Assembly: GCA_028823435.1 (NCBI GenBank)
Contig: JAPKBK010000017.1
Location: 1-14,952 of the forward strand
Length of the DNA: 14,952 nucleotides
Direction: 5' to 3'
DNA from: Flavobacteriales bacterium
Lineage (GTDB): Bacteria; Bacteroidota; Bacteroidia; Flavobacteriales_D; Sanyastnellaceae
The notes under the pieces were generated by a model, which saw only the letters and a program-made list of their open reading frames with translations, did no database searches and had not been told where the DNA came from. The position numbers and the translations under genes were made by a program. Positions 8,249-14,919 of this stretch are shown one piece after another. Numbering within the stretch: position 1 is the first letter of the stretch; each line of letters starts with the position of its first letter.

Positions 8249-8276
8249 ACAAAGGTAGTATTATGACTACCTTTGT
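8249..8276. promoter_or_regulatory. divergent control region: perfect 10-base inverted repeat carrying two opposed TAccTTTG boxes
   Basis: The 53 bases between the DUF5522-like start (8244) and the purF-like start (8298) contain arms ACAAAGGTAG (8249-8258) and CTACCTTTGT (8267-8276), separated by 8 bases. Each arm holds TACCTTTG, an exact match to the Bacteroidota sigma-A -7 consensus TAnnTTTG: one on the plus strand (8268-8275) and one on the minus strand (8257-8250). They could therefore be the -7 boxes of two divergent promoters. The plus box sits 22 bases before the purF-like ATG. The minus box sits only 5 bases before the DUF5522-like ATG, so that mRNA would be nearly leaderless. No clear -33 TTTG is found at normal spacing on either side. 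A dimeric repressor operator is the alternative reading. Confidence 0.5.
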
Positions 8277-8297
8277 CGCTCCACTGAAAACATCTTT

Positions 8298-10190
8298 ATG
8301 AGCGACTTCCTAACGCATGAATGCGGCATTGCGCTTCTGAGACTTAAAAAGCCCCTACAGTACTACGTCGATAAGTACGGAACGGCATTCTACGGGCTCA
8401 ACAAGATGTACCTGATGATGGAAAAACAGCACAACCGTGGCCAAGACGGCGCGGGAATTGCAAACATCAAACTCGACGTCAGCCCTGGAAAAAGATACAT
8501 TTCCAGAATGAGATCCATTGATGGAAAGCCCATCCAAGACGTTTTTCAAAAAATCCTAGAGCGATTTGAAAATCTTTCCAAAGAACAGCTCGCAGATGCG
8601 GATTATCTTCAGGAGAATTTTGCGTTCACAGGGGAGCTTTCTCTAGGTCACCTACGATATGGTACGTATGGAAAGAACGACATCGAAAATTGCCATCCAT
8701 TTTTAAGACAAAGCAATTGGCGGACTCGAAATCTCGTCGTTGCGGGAAACTTTAACATGACAAACGTGGATGAGCTGTTCGATGTCTTAATTAAAATCGG
8801 ACAGCATCCAAAACAGAAATCCGACACGGTCACTGTTTTAGAGAAAATCGGACACTACCTAGATGTAGAAAACCAGACGCGTTTCGACGCACTCAAAGAA
8901 CAGGGTTTAAATCACCAAACGATCTCTGAACAAATCGCTGACACATTGGATGTTGGCGGAGTTCTTAAATCTGCAGCAGCTGATTTCGATGGGGGATACA
9001 CAATGTGTGGGCTTCTCGGTCATGGAGATGCTTTCGTCCTCCGAGACCCAAATGGTATACGACCGGCATACTGGTATGAAGATGATGAAATTGTCGTCGC
9101 GGCTTCCGAACGTCCTGTCATCCAAACAGCATTCAACCTCACCTCAGATAAAGTAAAGGAAGTTGATCCGGGGCACGCTTTAATCATCAGGCGAAATGGA
9201 GCGACATCTATGGAGAAAATCATCGAACCTGGAGTGCGCACCGCTTGTTCGTTCGAACGTATTTATTTCAGTCGTGGAAACGACATCGACATCTACAAGG
9301 AGAGAAAGGCCTTGGGGGAGAAGATTGTTCCCAAGATTCTCGAAGCGGTCGAACACGACCTTGAAAACACTGTTTCTAGCTTTATCCCGAACACCGCAGA
9401 GGTATGTTACTATGGGATGATTAAGGGGCTTGAGACGCATCACAACAAGAGTAAAATAGCCCGAATAAAAGGCCTTGGTGCAAACCCTTCAGGGGACGAA
9501 ATTGAAAGTATCATCAACGAGCGACCCCGCATTGAGAAAGTAACCATCAAGGATGCAAAGCTCCGAACCTTTATCACAGAAGATGCTTCACGTGACGATT
9601 TGGTAGCCCATGTGTATGATGTGGCATATGGATCTGTCATTCGTGGGAAAGACAACCTCGTCGTCATTGACGACAGTATTGTTCGAGGAACCACTCTCAA
9701 AAAATCAATCCTAAGTATTCTTGATCGCCTGGGGCCCAAACTTATTGTCGTGGCCTCCAGCGCGCCTCAGATTCGCTATCCCGATTGTTATGGCATAGAC
9801 ATGGCGAGAATGAATGATTTCATCGCGTTTAAGGCCGCTGTGGCGCTTCTTAAGGAGCGAGGTATGGCGCACGTTTTAACGGAGACCTACGAAAAATGTA
9901 AGGCCGAGTTAAAAAAGCCGCTCACGGAAATCACAAACCCAGTAACGGCCATTTATGCACCTTTTTCTGCAAATGAGATTTCTGATAAGATTTCTGAGCT
10001 GCTTAAACCCAAAGGGATGAAGGCTGAAGTAAAAATCATCTTCCAGAGCATCGAGGGTTTGCATGAGGCGTGTCCAGATCACAAAGGAGATTGGTATTTC
10101 ACGGGCAATTACCCCACGCCTGGAGGGCGTCGCGTCGTGAACAAAGCGTTCATGTATTTCATGGAAGGCAGAACCGACAGGGCGTATTAG
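8298..10190 (+). CDS. PurF-like amidophosphoribosyltransferase, long Bacteroidota-type form
   Basis: Its family makes 5-phosphoribosylamine from PRPP and glutamine, the first step of purine synthesis, in the cytoplasm. The 630-residue protein has an N-terminal Ntn glutaminase domain. Cys9 (in HECGIAL) is the expected nucleophile after removal of an 8-residue propeptide, followed by QHNRGQDGAG (44-53), GHLRYGTYG (117-125) and FVLRDPNGIRPAYWY (246-260). The C-terminal phosphoribosyltransferase domain has the PRPP loop VVIDDSIVRGTT (455-466) and ASSAPQIRYPDCYGIDM (486-502). It is about 125 residues longer than E. coli PurF, with extra sequence near 155-220 and 375-415 and a longer C-terminus. 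The oxyanion-hole stretch reads AGNFN where E. coli has HNGN. It may be a paralogue beside a canonical PurF, so purF is not assigned. It stands alone, divergent from the hutU operon. Confidence 0.87.
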   Translation: MSDFLTHECGIALLRLKKPLQYYVDKYGTAFYGLNKMYLMMEKQHNRGQDGAGIANIKLDVSPGKRYISRMRSIDGKPIQDVFQKILERFENLSKEQLADADYLQENFAFTGELSLGHLRYGTYGKNDIENCHPFLRQSNWRTRNLVVAGNFNMTNVDELFDVLIKIGQHPKQKSDTVTVLEKIGHYLDVENQTRFDALKEQGLNHQTISEQIADTLDVGGVLKSAAADFDGGYTMCGLLGHGDAFVLRDPNGIRPAYWYEDDEIVVAASERPVIQTAFNLTSDKVKEVDPGHALIIRRNGATSMEKIIEPGVRTACSFERIYFSRGNDIDIYKERKALGEKIVPKILEAVEHDLENTVSSFIPNTAEVCYYGMIKGLETHHNKSKIARIKGLGANPSGDEIESIINERPRIEKVTIKDAKLRTFITEDASRDDLVAHVYDVAYGSVIRGKDNLVVIDDSIVRGTTLKKSILSILDRLGPKLIVVASSAPQIRYPDCYGIDMARMNDFIAFKAAVALLKERGMAHVLTETYEKCKAELKKPLTEITNPVTAIYAPFSANEISDKISELLKPKGMKAEVKIIFQSIEGLHEACPDHKGDWYFTGNYPTPGGRRVVNKAFMYFMEGRTDRAY

Positions 10191-10218
10191 GCACCTGTGT
10201 GTTTACGCGCTTTTGTGT
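10191..10218. other. short convergent intergenic gap with 9-base direct repeat
   Basis: Only 28 bases separate the convergent stops of the purF-like gene and the T9SS-secreted protein gene. TGTGTTTAC occurs twice in direct orientation (10198-10206 and 10214-10222); the second copy overlaps the TAA of the minus-strand gene. There is no recognisable hairpin with a T-run, so no intrinsic terminator can be supported. Confidence 0.4.
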
Positions 10219-11232
10219 TTACTCCACAATTAACTTCTTCGTGGTAGGGTTGTTTTGGCCAGGATTTAACGTGACGGTATACACGCCACTTGCCCACGAG
10301 CGAACATCTATCGTCGTCGAACTCATTCCTGAAACGGAACGCGTTTCTTCTACAACACGTCCTGTGATGTCCCTCACCTCCACAGTCTTGGACGAAGCGT
10401 CAAATGAAGACCAAACCAATTGAACGTCATCTCTGGCAGGATTTGGAAACATCCCGAATTCAGATTGAGGCTGCTCTATCGACGTCTGTCCGACCGCATA
10501 CGATTGCAAAACCTCCGTGGAATTTGTCACCGTCGTGTCCAGCGCTGTAATCACTTGAAAATTCGTGTGTATAACCAGGGGTGCAACCATGGTGCCTTGA
10601 TGAAACCTGATTTGGTGTACCACATAAATATTTACGCCCGTCAAAGAGCTGTCGGTGATTTCTCTCGTCATTTCAACCCTGGAAACGTCATCTAACTGAA
10701 CGCCCCCTGGCAAAGAAATAGAGCCATACCCATTCATCGTGCTCTCTGTTGTTCCTGACCTATTTATAATCATGCCCTGCACATTAAGTGTCCCCGACAT
10801 TGCGTCGTTCCAGGTTTCTCCATATTCAAAGGGGTATGGCCAAAATATATCTGAGTCCGTAAGCGGATAGCTTACGCCTTGCTCCACGCCTCCGAAAAAT
10901 TCAAAATATTCTGGGCCTAAATTCATGTAAACCGATTGGCTATATGACGGAATCTCCATGATCCAATTTGCGTCCGGGTAATCGTCTTCGTAGGCGGAGG
11001 GGGACGCTGGCAAAATATGAATGCCATAGCTGTCTTGAGTGACTGTTCCGCTGTAGTCCCAATCCATCTCTTCACCGGGGTCACCAGCGCTAATAATTCC
11101 GGCAACCCCCATTGTAAAGCTGTCTCCAGAAAGGAAGGATGGGGCGACAAGGGTTTGGGCATTTGCCTCAGAACTGAGCGTTGAGAGTAGTGCGCTCGAG
11201 AAAAACAAGCAGGAAAGGAGTGGTCTTGTCAT
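10219..11232 (-). CDS. secreted protein of unknown function with type IX secretion C-terminal sorting domain
   Basis: A 337-residue exported protein. It has a Sec signal peptide (MTRPLLSC, a hydrophobic core, then ANAQ ending near residue 26), so mature protein starts around QTLVAPSF. Residues ~27-255 contain no fold I recognise; the region is rich in Gly, Ser, Thr, Asp and aromatic residues, and beta-rich by appearance. From ~258 comes the Por/T9SS type A sorting domain: FGMFPNPARDDVQL (259-272), VEVRDITGRVV (284-294), ASGVYTVTL (314-322) and the basic ending TKKLIVE. By analogy with known substrates it crosses the outer membrane by T9SS, is cleaved before this domain and is anchored on or released from the surface. 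It is transcribed divergently from the sulfur transporter genes with 46 bases between starts. Confidence 0.9.
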   Translation of the reverse strand: MTRPLLSCLFFSSALLSTLSSEANAQTLVAPSFLSGDSFTMGVAGIISAGDPGEEMDWDYSGTVTQDSYGIHILPASPSAYEDDYPDANWIMEIPSYSQSVYMNLGPEYFEFFGGVEQGVSYPLTDSDIFWPYPFEYGETWNDAMSGTLNVQGMIINRSGTTESTMNGYGSISLPGGVQLDDVSRVEMTREITDSSLTGVNIYVVHQIRFHQGTMVAPLVIHTNFQVITALDTTVTNSTEVLQSYAVGQTSIEQPQSEFGMFPNPARDDVQLVWSSFDASSKTVEVRDITGRVVEETRSVSGMSSTTIDVRSWASGVYTVTLNPGQNNPTTKKLIVE

Positions 11233-11278
11233 TTTGATTTAATATATTGGTTAAATAATTGCTGCTAAACTACAATAA
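11233..11278. promoter_or_regulatory. AT-rich divergent intergenic region
   Basis: These 46 bases separate two divergent starts and must hold the upstream control elements of both genes unless promoters lie inside coding sequence. A short inverted repeat ATTTAA (11237-11242) / TTAAAT (11251-11256) is present, but it is weak and expected by chance in DNA this AT-rich. No convincing TAnnTTTG box was found for either gene. Confidence 0.3.
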
Positions 11279-11848
11279 ATGATGTTACAGATTCTCGCTG
11301 AACCCTGGCCTTGGTATATCGCAGGGCCCGCAATTGGGCTTATGGTTCCTTTGCTCTTGTTTGTTTTAAATAAATCCTTCGGTGTGAGTAGCTCTCTCAA
11401 ACATCTCTGCGCGATGTGTTCTGTTTCGAATGCACGCTTTTTTAAATACGACTGGAAGAAAGAGACCTGGAACTTGATGTTTGTGTTTGGGGTTTTTCTT
11501 GGTGCGGTGCTCGTCGCAAAATACGTGCCGTCAGAGAGTCTTGTGGGCATCTCAGATGCAACGGCTGAGAAGCTAAGCGGAATGGGCATCACCGATTTTA
11601 CTGGGCTTATGCCTGAGCAGCTTTTTTCTTTCAGCCACATGTTAAACCCAGCCACCTTGATCAGTGTCGTACTGGGTGGATTCTTTGTGGGGTTCGGAAC
11701 CCGATATGCAGGTGGATGTACTTCTGGCCACGCCATTATGGGGCTTAGTCAATTTTCTTTGGGGTCGCTGGTGGCTGTCATTGGGTTTTTTATTGGAGGT
11801 CTTTTCGTGAGTTGGATCATTCTTCCGTCAATCTTGTCACTCATATGA
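11279..11848 (+). CDS. YeeE/YedE family sulfur-compound transporter, N-terminal half of a split pair
   Basis: A 189-residue polytopic inner membrane protein of the YeeE/YedE (PF04143) family. Members move thiosulfate or related sulfur species across the membrane by way of conserved cysteines. Membrane segments are visible near residues 12-30, 65-80, 126-142 and 158-185. The family hallmark GGCTSGHAIMG lies at 145-155 with Cys147, and HLCAMC at 42-47 holds two more cysteines. Two ATGs sit in tandem at 11279 and 11282; either could be used. The TGA overlaps the ATG of the next gene (ATGA at 11845-11848), so the two halves are probably translated together and form one transporter. This resembles the PmpA/PmpB-type split pairs of other bacteria. 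Whether it imports or exports, and which sulfur species, is not visible. Confidence 0.9.
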   Translation: MMLQILAEPWPWYIAGPAIGLMVPLLLFVLNKSFGVSSSLKHLCAMCSVSNARFFKYDWKKETWNLMFVFGVFLGAVLVAKYVPSESLVGISDATAEKLSGMGITDFTGLMPEQLFSFSHMLNPATLISVVLGGFFVGFGTRYAGGCTSGHAIMGLSQFSLGSLVAVIGFFIGGLFVSWIILPSILSLI

Positions 11849-12258
11849 AACATATATACGCACTGCTGTTGGGAGTCCTTTTTGGAGGGATACTCGTAAA
11901 AGCCGAGGTGGTCTCTTGGTTTAGAATACAAGAAATGTTTTGGTTCCAGAGCTTTCACATGTATGGCATTATTGGAAGCGCAATCGCGGTGGGTGCGCTC
12001 TCAATTTGGATAATGAAGCGCTTTGGCGCAAAATCTATAAACGGGGATTTCATCAACCCATCACCTAAGCCTCTCCATAAAAAAGCCAACCTCTTCGGGG
12101 GGATAATCTTCGGGTTGGGGTGGGCTTTAACCGGAGCCTGCCCAGGTCCACTTTACGCACTTGTGGGCAGTGGTTATGGAATTATGCTTGTGGCTATTTT
12201 ATCCGCGATGCTTGGTGTTGTTGCATACGGACACCTCAAGGACAAGCTTCCTCATTAG
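11845..12258 (+). CDS. YeeE/YedE family sulfur-compound transporter, C-terminal half (DUF6691-like)
   Basis: A 137-residue membrane protein forming the second half of the split transporter. Hydrophobic segments lie at about residues 3-19, 38-56, 82-100 and 108-128. The conserved motif GACPGPLYALVGSG (97-110) holds Cys99, equivalent in kind to the pore cysteines of single-chain YeeE proteins. The frame is open upstream to an ATG at 11812, but that would overlap the first gene by 37 bases. The ATG at 11845 gives a 4-base ATGA overlap and starts directly before the first hydrophobic helix, so it is preferred. It ends 7 bases before the stop of the convergent glycosyltransferase gene. Confidence 0.9.
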   Translation: MKHIYALLLGVLFGGILVKAEVVSWFRIQEMFWFQSFHMYGIIGSAIAVGALSIWIMKRFGAKSINGDFINPSPKPLHKKANLFGGIIFGLGWALTGACPGPLYALVGSGYGIMLVAILSAMLGVVAYGHLKDKLPH

Positions 12259-12265
12259 GCGCTTT

Positions 12266-13663
12266 TTAAGTAAAGGTCCATCCGTTACAGAACATCATGT
12301 TGAGTAGGTATGTATTCCAAACCGTGCTCATTATCGTAAGTGCGCAGAATACAACGACCCCAAACGGGCGGTTCAATCGTTTGTAATTCATCCCGAAAAA
12401 GGTATAGCCCACAAGCAATAGCATCCCGAGGTATTTAAATTGGAAAATGTCACCCCCATAGGGCATAAGCGCAATAAAGGCGAGCATGAAAATGCACAGC
12501 CCGATGAAAATTGTATTCAACTTTAGGAGCTTAGTTTTGTCGACTGCCGATTTTTCAAAGTCGAAAAACAAAACAATCGCGGCGATATAAAACAGAGGCG
12601 ATGCCATGATAAATCTGAATAAGCTGTGGATATTTCCGTTTGAAGTCAATATCGTAAAAATGAGAATTCCTGAAATGTAGAGAAGCGAAGAGAGCAACAA
12701 ATAATCTCGCTTCTGCATCTTGATTCTTCTGTGCTCCCAAATTATTTTTCCTGACAATACACACGCTGGGATGGCTATAAAAAAGATGCTGAATACATTC
12801 ATGCCATACCCTTCAACTGACCAATCTGTGATCCAGGTGTTCTCTGGGAGCCCTGACGCCCAAAACTGATGGGCATCAAAAAAGGAGGTCCACGAACCAG
12901 AGGTGGTCCACTGGATAATAAACACCAGTAAATACCCCATGACAAATGGGGTGCCTCTAAGTATCGAATTCTTTATGAGTGCATTTGTCTCTCTGTTGCA
13001 CAGAAACCTAAACGCTTCAATCGCAAGTATAGAAATGAGCACAAAAACAGTTGCAGGCCTCACCATCGCAAGGAGAAGGGCACCAAAAAAATACAGTCCA
13101 TATTTCTCTTTTAAAACCCCAATGACAACAACCGTCATGCCTAGCATAAACAAAGATTCCGAATATGGAATGTGATAAACAATGGTTGTTGGGAGTGTAA
13201 TCAGTGCGATAAAAAACGGCAATTTTGATTTGTTTTTTATAGGAGTCTTAGGTTGTAAATAGGCAAACAACAAGGCCATACTTAGAATAAAAAGGATGTA
13301 ATTCAAAACAGACACTCCTCTTGGAGATAGTCCCGTCGTTTTCCAAAGAAATGGAAATAGTGGGAAAAAGGCAGCCCTCACCTCTCCCCTGAATTCCTCC
13401 TCAAACACGTAGTTTCTATCTCTTATAAAGCTGAATATTTCCGCATCCCACCTCAAGTATTTCTCTTGGGTTACCTCTACATATGGTGTTGCGTTCTCAG
13501 AAATGTTAAACCCCGTTTCAGTATCCGTCCGCTCATATGAATGGGCAACAATCCCCAGAGTATCGTCGAAAAATGTCTGGTTCTGAAAGGCCGAAAACAC
13601 GCCCCAGAATAGTGCAAAGCACAACAATCCCGTGCTGAACAACACCCCCAATTCTCTTAGCAT
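12266..13663 (-). CDS. PIG-V-like polytopic GT-C glycosyltransferase (putative mannosyltransferase-like)
   Basis: A 465-residue integral membrane protein with roughly ten hydrophobic segments. Three features suggest the GT-C fold of the PIG-V/GPI mannosyltransferase II superfamily. The first is RWDAEIF (71-77) in the first extracytoplasmic loop, with an Arg-Trp-Asp motif as in PIG-V. The second is AFFPLFP (98-104). The third is PYSESLFML (166-174), close to the PIG-V YSESLF signature. VRPATVF (201-207) and SLFRFIMASPLFYI (347-360) also fit family spacing. Bacterial relatives are thought to use polyprenyl-phosphate-linked sugars on the outer face of the inner membrane. Here the sugar and acceptor are unknown, and no glycan cluster surrounds the gene. 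It is a lone gene with a hairpin 27 bases upstream of its start. The exact activity is inferred. Confidence 0.75.
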   Translation of the reverse strand: MLRELGVLFSTGLLCFALFWGVFSAFQNQTFFDDTLGIVAHSYERTDTETGFNISENATPYVEVTQEKYLRWDAEIFSFIRDRNYVFEEEFRGEVRAAFFPLFPFLWKTTGLSPRGVSVLNYILFILSMALLFAYLQPKTPIKNKSKLPFFIALITLPTTIVYHIPYSESLFMLGMTVVVIGVLKEKYGLYFFGALLLAMVRPATVFVLISILAIEAFRFLCNRETNALIKNSILRGTPFVMGYLLVFIIQWTTSGSWTSFFDAHQFWASGLPENTWITDWSVEGYGMNVFSIFFIAIPACVLSGKIIWEHRRIKMQKRDYLLLSSLLYISGILIFTILTSNGNIHSLFRFIMASPLFYIAAIVLFFDFEKSAVDKTKLLKLNTIFIGLCIFMLAFIALMPYGGDIFQFKYLGMLLLVGYTFFGMNYKRLNRPFGVVVFCALTIMSTVWNTYLLNMMFCNGWTFT

Positions 13664-13689
13664 GGGGCAATCTACATTAAGAATTGACC

Positions 13690-13708
13690 AATTGAACTTC
13701 GTTCAATT
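13690..13708. promoter_or_regulatory. perfect 8-base inverted repeat upstream of the glycosyltransferase gene
   Basis: AATTGAAC (13690-13697) and GTTCAATT (13701-13708) pair perfectly around a 3-base TTC loop. The repeat lies 27 bases before the glycosyltransferase start on the minus strand. It could be a regulator operator or a hairpin in the 5' leader of that mRNA. There is no T-run directly after it on the plus strand, so it is not a convincing terminator. Confidence 0.4.
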
Positions 13709-13872
13709 TATTAAATAAAAAAAGACAGTTCTATCCCAAATAACGCAACAATTACACTGCCATCTCCGTCAAGATATTATGGGCCACATAATGTCATTCA
13801 TCCGCAACAAAATGGGTTTTTTCATGAAGTAGGGGTCAATCGTGGGGTGGTTAATGAGTCGAGTTTAAAGAA

Positions 13873-13887
13873 AACCCGTTTCGGGTT
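13873..13887. terminator. terminator-like hairpin 21 bases before the cupin-like start
   Basis: AACCCG (13873-13878), loop TTT, CGGGTT (13882-13887). The stem is GC-rich and is flanked by an A-rich tract on the left (AAAGAAA) and a T-rich tract on the right (ATTTGTT), as in bidirectional intrinsic terminators. No gene ends here, so it may instead be a leader hairpin of the following gene or block antisense transcription. It is short, so confidence is modest. Confidence 0.4.
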
Positions 13888-13908
13888 ATTTGTTCTACAT
13901 TGTAAAAT

Positions 13909-14919
13909 ATGAATGATAAAATCACACGATACGACCGTTATCGCTATACGATGTTGTGGCTCGCAGAACATTTTTTTGCTTCAAATAAAAAAGTGAAAAA
14001 ATTAAGGAAGAAACTCAGCGCTTCGTTGTCGGAAAAAATACCTGAAGAACTTGGGGGACTAGGGGGAAATGGAGAGAATCATATTCCTGTCCCTGTCATT
14101 GAAGGCATGGACGTTGAGGAGTTTATAAAAAACTATCGGAAAAAATCGCAGCCTGTCGTGCTGAAAAATGCAGCGTCATCATGGCCGCTTTACAAAAAAT
14201 GGACTCCTGAGTTTTTTGCAGAACAATATCCTGAAGATCCCGTAATCTTATTCGATGGAGCCATCGAAAGCAGAGAGTCTCCGAAAGAAAAAGAAACAAA
14301 AACTGTTTCACTCTCCGATTTTGTGGAAGCCATGAATAACGGTGGAAAGGATTATGCAAGATTTTTACCGCTTCTGGATCAACACCCAGAGCTTCTAAAG
14401 GATTTTGATGTGGATTGGTTGATGTCCGCTGCAAATAAAGGTGCAAAAGGAGTAAAGCACCAATTGTTTATGGGAGGTGCGGGGACATCGACATCAATGC
14501 ACTGTGCAATAGGTTCAAATTTATTTGTTCAGGTTCATGGAAGAAAACAATGGTGGATTTACAGCAACAAAAACGCTCCATTGCTTGAACCACTTGTAGA
14601 TAGATCCGTGTTTTTTAGGAGCAAAGCAAGTGGCGAGAAACCGGAAGGTAATTTCAAAAAAGCAGACGGCTGGACTGTTATACTTGAGCCTGGTGATGTT
14701 TTATACAACCCCCCGTTTTTCTGGCATCAAGCACGTAATATTGATACAAATATAGGTGTGGGGTTTCGATGGTTCTCTCTTGCTTCCATTCTGAAAGTCA
14801 GTCCTGCTCAACTGTTAATGACGCTAACAGCCAGCAATCCATCCGTGCGTGAAACGAAGAAATTGGAGGGGAATTTTGCCAAAGTTTATGCCGATTTGTT
14901 GAAGATAAAAAAAGAATAA
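13909..14919 (+). CDS. cupin_8/JmjC-like protein with HxA in place of the HxD metal motif
   Basis: A 336-residue soluble protein with no signal peptide and a Lys-rich N-terminal ~45 residues. The cupin_8 (FIH-like) fold is shown by QPVVLKNAASSWPLYKKWTP (81-100) and the core TSTSMHCAIGSNLFVQVHGR (193-212). EPGDVLYNPPFFWHQARNID (260-279) completes it. In FIH-type 2-oxoglutarate/Fe(II) oxygenases the core reads HxDxxxN. Here it is His198-Cys-Ala200-Ile-Gly-Ser-Asn204, so the carboxylate ligand is Ala. The distal His273 is kept, as are Thr195 (3 before the first His) and Lys213, which match FIH 2-oxoglutarate contacts. It may be a hydroxylase variant, a halogenase-like enzyme, or a non-catalytic relative. 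The substrate is unknown. The C-terminal ~45 residues look helical. It is a lone gene in this window with AT-rich codon use. Confidence 0.85.
   Translation: MNDKITRYDRYRYTMLWLAEHFFASNKKVKKLRKKLSASLSEKIPEELGGLGGNGENHIPVPVIEGMDVEEFIKNYRKKSQPVVLKNAASSWPLYKKWTPEFFAEQYPEDPVILFDGAIESRESPKEKETKTVSLSDFVEAMNNGGKDYARFLPLLDQHPELLKDFDVDWLMSAANKGAKGVKHQLFMGGAGTSTSMHCAIGSNLFVQVHGRKQWWIYSNKNAPLLEPLVDRSVFFRSKASGEKPEGNFKKADGWTVILEPGDVLYNPPFFWHQARNIDTNIGVGFRWFSLASILKVSPAQLLMTLTASNPSVRETKKLEGNFAKVYADLLKIKKE

Larger units (their letters stand above)
13664..13908. other. AT-rich divergent intergenic region with two perfect hairpins
   Basis: This is the longest gene-free stretch, 245 bases between the divergent glycosyltransferase and cupin-like starts. 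It holds two perfect hairpins (13690-13708 and 13873-13887), listed separately. The rest is AT-rich. No ORF beyond 13 codons starting at 13791 and no tRNA-like or other RNA structure was recognised. TACATTGT (13896-13903), just before the cupin-like start, loosely resembles a TAnnTTTG box but is not a clean match. Confidence 0.6.

Noticed and set aside
10198..10222. 9-base direct repeat TGTGTTTAC as a possible target-site duplication
   Set aside because: Only 7 bases separate the copies, no element lies between them and one copy overlaps a stop codon. Chance is likely.
11237..11256. ATTTAA/TTAAAT inverted repeat as an operator
   Set aside because: Six AT-only bases per arm in AT-rich DNA are expected by chance.
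11812..11844. Upstream ATG start for the second YeeE/YedE half
   Set aside because: It adds 11 polar residues and a 37-base overlap; the ATG at 11845 gives the ATGA overlap and begins at the membrane helix.
13791..13832. 13-residue plus-strand ORF in the intergenic region
   Set aside because: It is too short to support, has no ribosome binding site and its product (MSFIRNKMGFFMK) resembles nothing known.
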